The notes under the pieces are model-generated. The model was not told the DNA's origin, ran no database searches, and saw nothing but the letters and a program-made list of their open reading frames with translations. Positions 61,218 to 64,000 of a stretch of DNA of 64,000 nucleotides are shown here, one piece after another. Position 1 is the first letter of the stretch; the number at the start of each line of letters is the position of its first letter. The position numbers and the translations under genes are program-made. Source of the DNA: Tillus elongatus (taxonomy: Eukaryota > Arthropoda > Insecta > Coleoptera > Cleridae); the NCBI GenBank assembly GCA_964006375.1, contig OZ023269.1, positions 63,462,968 through 63,526,967 of the forward strand, read 5' to 3'.

Positions 61218-62158
61218 GACGCTAACATTGTTAGCGAAACGATCGTCAGGTCTCAAAACTTCATTGTGATGAATTGGGTCCTCCAAATTGTACTTATCCC
61301 GTTACCATAGTTCCACATGTTTAAGACGATGCAAAACATAACATACAAAGTGCGCATAGCTAAGGGAAAAGACAAAGACCGGTTTCATTTATATCAAAGC
61401 TCATCAGCTTGTCATGTTCTCGCTGGACATGCTTCATCGGTCACAGCTGTTTTTGGGTACAAACTCTACATAAATAAAACAGCGCAGAAGAGCAAAGTCA
61501 AGTGGCGAGGAAAGTTCTCTTAGCACCTGAAACGGCACACATAAGGAGAATGTGTGATTTCACTTATAACAAGACTGTTCTAAGTTGCAAGCTCTACTTT
61601 AAAATAGTGAGATGAGCGAACAAGCGCCATCTCGGTGCAGTCAGCGACATATGTTCTTTGTGGCTGCCTGCTTATTGTACTAGAAAGAGAAAATTGAATG
61701 GAATATAGCTTAACATAAGAGTTGAAACTAGCTGAGGCATCAGCCCTTTTTACTAATACTTTGTGCTGGACGCTTTATAAGTTAAAAGAAATTGTCTTGC
61801 CGTTTTGTAACAATATTTCGGTATCTCGGTCTCATGTATTATATTGATTTGGGACTAACCAAAAGTAGACATTTTATTTAGTAAGGAACTTGCCTACGGT
61901 TGGGGTTTTGGTATATAAATGAAACTGTATTATTATTTATCAACCCAGGGTGGATTAAGTTTCTTTACAGGTTATATTATTACAAGTATTAAACAACTTT
62001 ATGAGGCTTTTGAAAAAAAGTGTTATCAACTTTAACGTTATAGTTAAGATGGATTTAATTGATTGCTTTTTACGATACATTTATTCTCATATTTGTTAAT
62101 AATAAGTTACTGTAAACGTGTATAGACCTACTACTTTCAACATAACATAACGACTATT
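61218..62158. other. Intron DNA with a lone hammerhead
   Basis: Between the array and the Cadps exon. It holds the isolated hammerhead at 61371-61413; otherwise nothing recognised. A 68-codon plus frame at 61317-61523 overlaps the ribozyme and has no known motif. Confidence 0.5.
61371..61413 (-). ncRNA. Hammerhead 7, separate family
   Basis: Minus strand: stem I GACAAG pairs with TTTGTC over six positions (one G-T wobble); core CTGATGA (61407-61401); stem II GCTTTGATATAAAT, with three A-T pairs and weak closure; GAAA; stem III ACCGGT; cleavage after GTC at 61377. The flanks share nothing with the ~310-bp units. All core nucleotides are conserved, but stem II has lost its closing G-C pairs. 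Also on the Cadps sense strand. Confidence 0.85.
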
Positions 62159-62160
62159 AC

Positions 62161-62241
62161 CTTTTCCATTTCAGCTACCTTTTGCATTCTACCGTCTAAT
62201 TCCCTTCGAATAGCTGCTGCTTGTTCGTCGGCAGATTCGAG
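62161..62241 (-). CDS. Cadps: Cadps exon: coiled region before C2
   Basis: 81 bp, 27 codons, phase 0 at both ends: LESADEQAAAIRRELDGRM then QKVAEMEK. It matches the Cadps family motif DEQAAQIRRELDGR. Acceptor TTATTTTAG|CTC; donor AAG|GTAATA. It is the last exon before the giant intron; its end MEK joins NRKLMPKF at 28503. Confidence 0.95.
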
Positions 62242-62309
62242 CTAAAATAAAGTAGAATTATGCAAATTTTCTATACTACATGTACATAATTACTGTCATT
62301 TTATTTTAC

Positions 62310-62458
62310 CATCAAGGCATTGTATAGCAGTTGGTGTTCAAATTTTTTAACTCCCAGTATTTGTTGAAACATATCATAGAGCTGTTCTTTGGTAAGAATT
62401 AATTCTGAGTTTAAGGTCTGCACTCTTCCCGGTCGCTTCGAATCCTCATCACCTATTC
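62310..62458 (-). CDS. Cadps: Cadps exon: [12 protein letters not shown] region
   Basis: 149 bp: starts with two bases completing a Gly codon, then [40 protein letters not shown] and HQLLYNALM. Highly conserved in animal Cadps. Acceptor ATTGTCAG|GA, donor ATG|GTAAAA. The intron to the next exon is only 68 nt. The insert [10 protein letters not shown] may be an alternatively used segment in the family. Confidence 0.95.
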
Positions 62459-62508
62459 CTGACAATTATTTTATCGAGTTTTTATTCAAGAACACTTAAC
62501 CCACTTAC

Positions 62509-62588
62509 CCTTCAAGATGCAGTCGAATTTAGCCATCCAGGAGGTAAACACTGTCTCTTTACTCAAACCCTCCATTTCTGGGAGAGAT
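62509..62588 (-). CDS. Cadps: Cadps exon: LSKETV...WMAKFD region
   Basis: 80 bp: [20 protein letters not shown] then FDCILKG, matching the conserved Cadps region. Acceptor ATATTTACAG|A, donor AAGG|GTAAGT. It begins with the third base of a split codon and ends with the first base of the Gly codon. The 50-nt intron to the next exon is very short. The upstream exons lie beyond 64000 or were not recognised in 62589-64000. Confidence 0.95.
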
Positions 62589-62864
62589 CTGTAAATATAG
62601 AGATGAAGGATCAACAAAATAGTTGGTCTATATTCAAATAATTTATTAAGCAGAAAAGATCTTTGTTAATAAAGGATTTGTACATTTATGTATGTACGTT
62701 GACAGACAAATATAAGATAAAGCCACGTCAGCTCGATTTTGCTTGGTCTTGGTCACATCAAAAGTTTTATAGTTGATTGACCTAACTTTAGTGAAACAAA
62801 TGTTTTCAGTGCCTACAATTACTTAACCTAAAGTAACTTAATTTGGAAAATTTATTAGTGCGAT
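62589..62864. other. Cadps intron, no element seen
   Basis: AT-rich DNA upstream (minus strand) of the last recognised exon. No further exon identified. Confidence 0.5.
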
Positions 62865-62875
62865 TATTTCTTACA

Positions 62876-63007
62876 GAATTGGTGGCCCAGTGGTAAGAAC
62901 GTGCACCTTTATATGCAAGGGTCGTAGGTTTGAGCCCTAGTAGAAGCGTCATGTAAGTGCCTTAAGAATCTTAGCAATTTCAGGACGCGGTTCACACGAG
63001 TCCTACA
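62876..63007 (+). mobile_element. SINE family B (tRNA-derived, 132 bp)
   Basis: Flanked by TATTTCTTACA (62865-62875 and 63008-63018), an 11-bp duplication. The head is tRNA-like with box A TGGCCCAGTGGTAAG and box B GTAGGTTTGAGCCC. The body differs from family A (no CGTAAAGCCGTC block). Confidence 0.85.
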
Positions 63008-63049
63008 TATTTCTTACATTTGTGTATCCGTGGTGATATATGTCTGTGT

Positions 63050-63125
63050 GATAACTCAAAAAATAATTAACTGATTTCCATGCAATTTGGTAGGTACATA
63101 CAAATTTTAGATCTTCGAAAATAAC
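63050..63125 (+). repeat. Fragment of the dispersed repeat
   Basis: TGATAACTCAAAAAATAATTAACTG and CAATTTGGTAGGTAC match the right part of the repeats at 1.68 and 63.72 kb, without the microsatellite. Confidence 0.7.
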
Positions 63126-63570
63126 CAATTTATTTTAATAACATTTTATACATAATTTATACAAAATGTACCTACTCTTATAAGGGCATATTAAGAGCAT
63201 GATTCGAAAGTGGTAGTTGTATAAATCTCCGTGTGGGGGGCTACTGTATCATTACTTGAATGTTTTTAAATTATCAGCATGGCTCAGAACCATTAGAGAT
63301 AACGTGCTTATTCAATAAGCATTAACTCAAATCCACCAGTAACAAAGGTTTAATGAATGAGAGAGCAATTTACATTGTGTGTATTCTAGGTCGCTAGTTG
63401 ACGCATAAATTACTTAGCAACGCGAGCCGTAACTTAGTAGCCCATATTCCTTTTACCGATTAACAAGGATCCATATTATAATATTATCACGGCATAAACT
63501 TATTAGTGAATTTTCTTTAAAAAAAATCACTAACGAGGACATCCTGACTTATGAAAAAATCTTCAATTGA
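63126..63570. other. No gene seen
   Basis: AT-rich intron DNA between two copies of the dispersed repeat. Confidence 0.4.
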
Positions 63571-63614
63571 GCGCAAACTAGGACCCCTAAAGCCCATATC
63601 CGGGGTTAGTTTCA

Positions 63615-63702
<88 letters not shown>

Positions 63703-64000
63703 GTGTGTGTGTATCACACCGATAACTCAAAAAATAATGGGCCGATTTAGATCAAATTTGGTAAGTACGTTCCTTTTGCAAGTGGCTTGGATAAGTGTGT
63801 TAGCCAGGAAAGTCGGCCAAGGTTTTCCCGGAAAATTTTGTGTTTCCTTTCGGAATTTTTTTTTATCTCTGGAGATAACAAAGTAAGGGCAACCAAGTTT
63901 GGTACGCATGTTTGCATTAGAAATGGTGACCCACGTACAAAAATTTTGATTTGCAAGTTAAAAGACAAAAAAGTTATAGGTATATATAAAAAATTGGGGT
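63571..64000 (+). repeat. Dispersed repeat with internal (AT)n, copy 2
   Basis: Left part AAACTAGGACCCCTAAAGCC, AT tract, (GT)n, then CCGATAACTCAAAAAATAAT, CTTTTGCAAGTGGC, GCCAGGAAAG and GTTATAGGTAT. Same order as 1463-1995. It runs off the window edge. Short frames here are not genes. Confidence 0.78.
63618..63698. repeat. (AT)n microsatellite followed by (GT)n
   Basis: About 80 bp of AT, then TTGTGTGTGTGTGT to 63712. Internal to the dispersed repeat. Confidence 0.97.

Noticed and set aside
61317..61523. 68-codon plus-strand frame
   Set aside because: Overlaps hammerhead 7, lacks motifs and is explained better as non-coding DNA.
62589..64000. Upstream Cadps exon
   Set aside because: No conserved segment recognised; the region is SINE B, dispersed repeat and AT-rich DNA.

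Overview
This is arthropod (probably insect) nuclear DNA: AT-rich, full of (AT)n microsatellites and tRNA-derived SINEs, and carrying spliced exons of one conserved host gene. I cannot name the species. The host gene is Cadps/CAPS (calcium-dependent secretion activator, unc-31 family) on the minus strand. Six coding segments are recognisable: 62588-62509, 62458-62310, 62241-62161, 28503-28334, 28267-28174 and 27185-26919. They encode the part from upstream of the C2 domain into the C2 domain. Introns are very uneven: 50, 68 and 66 nt beside one of about 33.7 kb (28504-62160) that holds most of the mobile DNA. The remaining exons lie outside the window or were not recognised.

Left part (1-26.9 kb): an (AT)n-associated dispersed repeat and a SINE; a 5'-truncated LINE with RNase H (4.88-7.1 kb); a zone of ~90, ~143 and ~200 bp direct repeats around a retropepsin-like relic (8.07-10.6 kb); a truncated Ty3/gypsy element with one LTR and its primer-binding site (10.9-13.15 kb, minus); a 4.3-kb imperfect palindrome of large LTR-plus-leader units (14.94-19.23 kb) with a second inverted repeat next to it (19.35-20.9 kb); and a broken hAT element with an 8-bp target duplication (21.7-24.5 kb).

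The large Cadps intron (28.5-62.16 kb) is a nest of insertions: SINEs; a gypsy protease relic split by a Penelope-like element (PLE1, 12-bp target duplication); a second Penelope element between (AT)n tracts with a 3.3-kb LINE (LINE-B) inside it; two broken copies of a 17.6/297-like gypsy element (gypsy2); a gypsy3 element with most of gag-pro-RT-RH-IN; two copies of an unidentified 1.7-kb repeat; and further LINE-B copies, two sharing the same insertion junction through a later duplication.

The most interesting system is at 59.1-61.4 kb. An array of ~306-321 bp repeats (two units minus, four plus) carries a type I hammerhead ribozyme fold in each unit: CTGANGA core, stem II, GAAA, a palindromic 6-nt stem III, a GUC cleavage site and a pairing stem I. 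A seventh hammerhead with unrelated flanks lies at 61371-61413 on the minus strand. This matches the architecture of animal retrozymes, small tandem non-autonomous retroelements expressed as circular RNAs. One unit (59449-59490, minus, the Cadps sense strand) keeps all core nucleotides and has a paired change that preserves the stem III palindrome. The Penelope elements in the same intron also carry hammerhead-like motifs at their ends.
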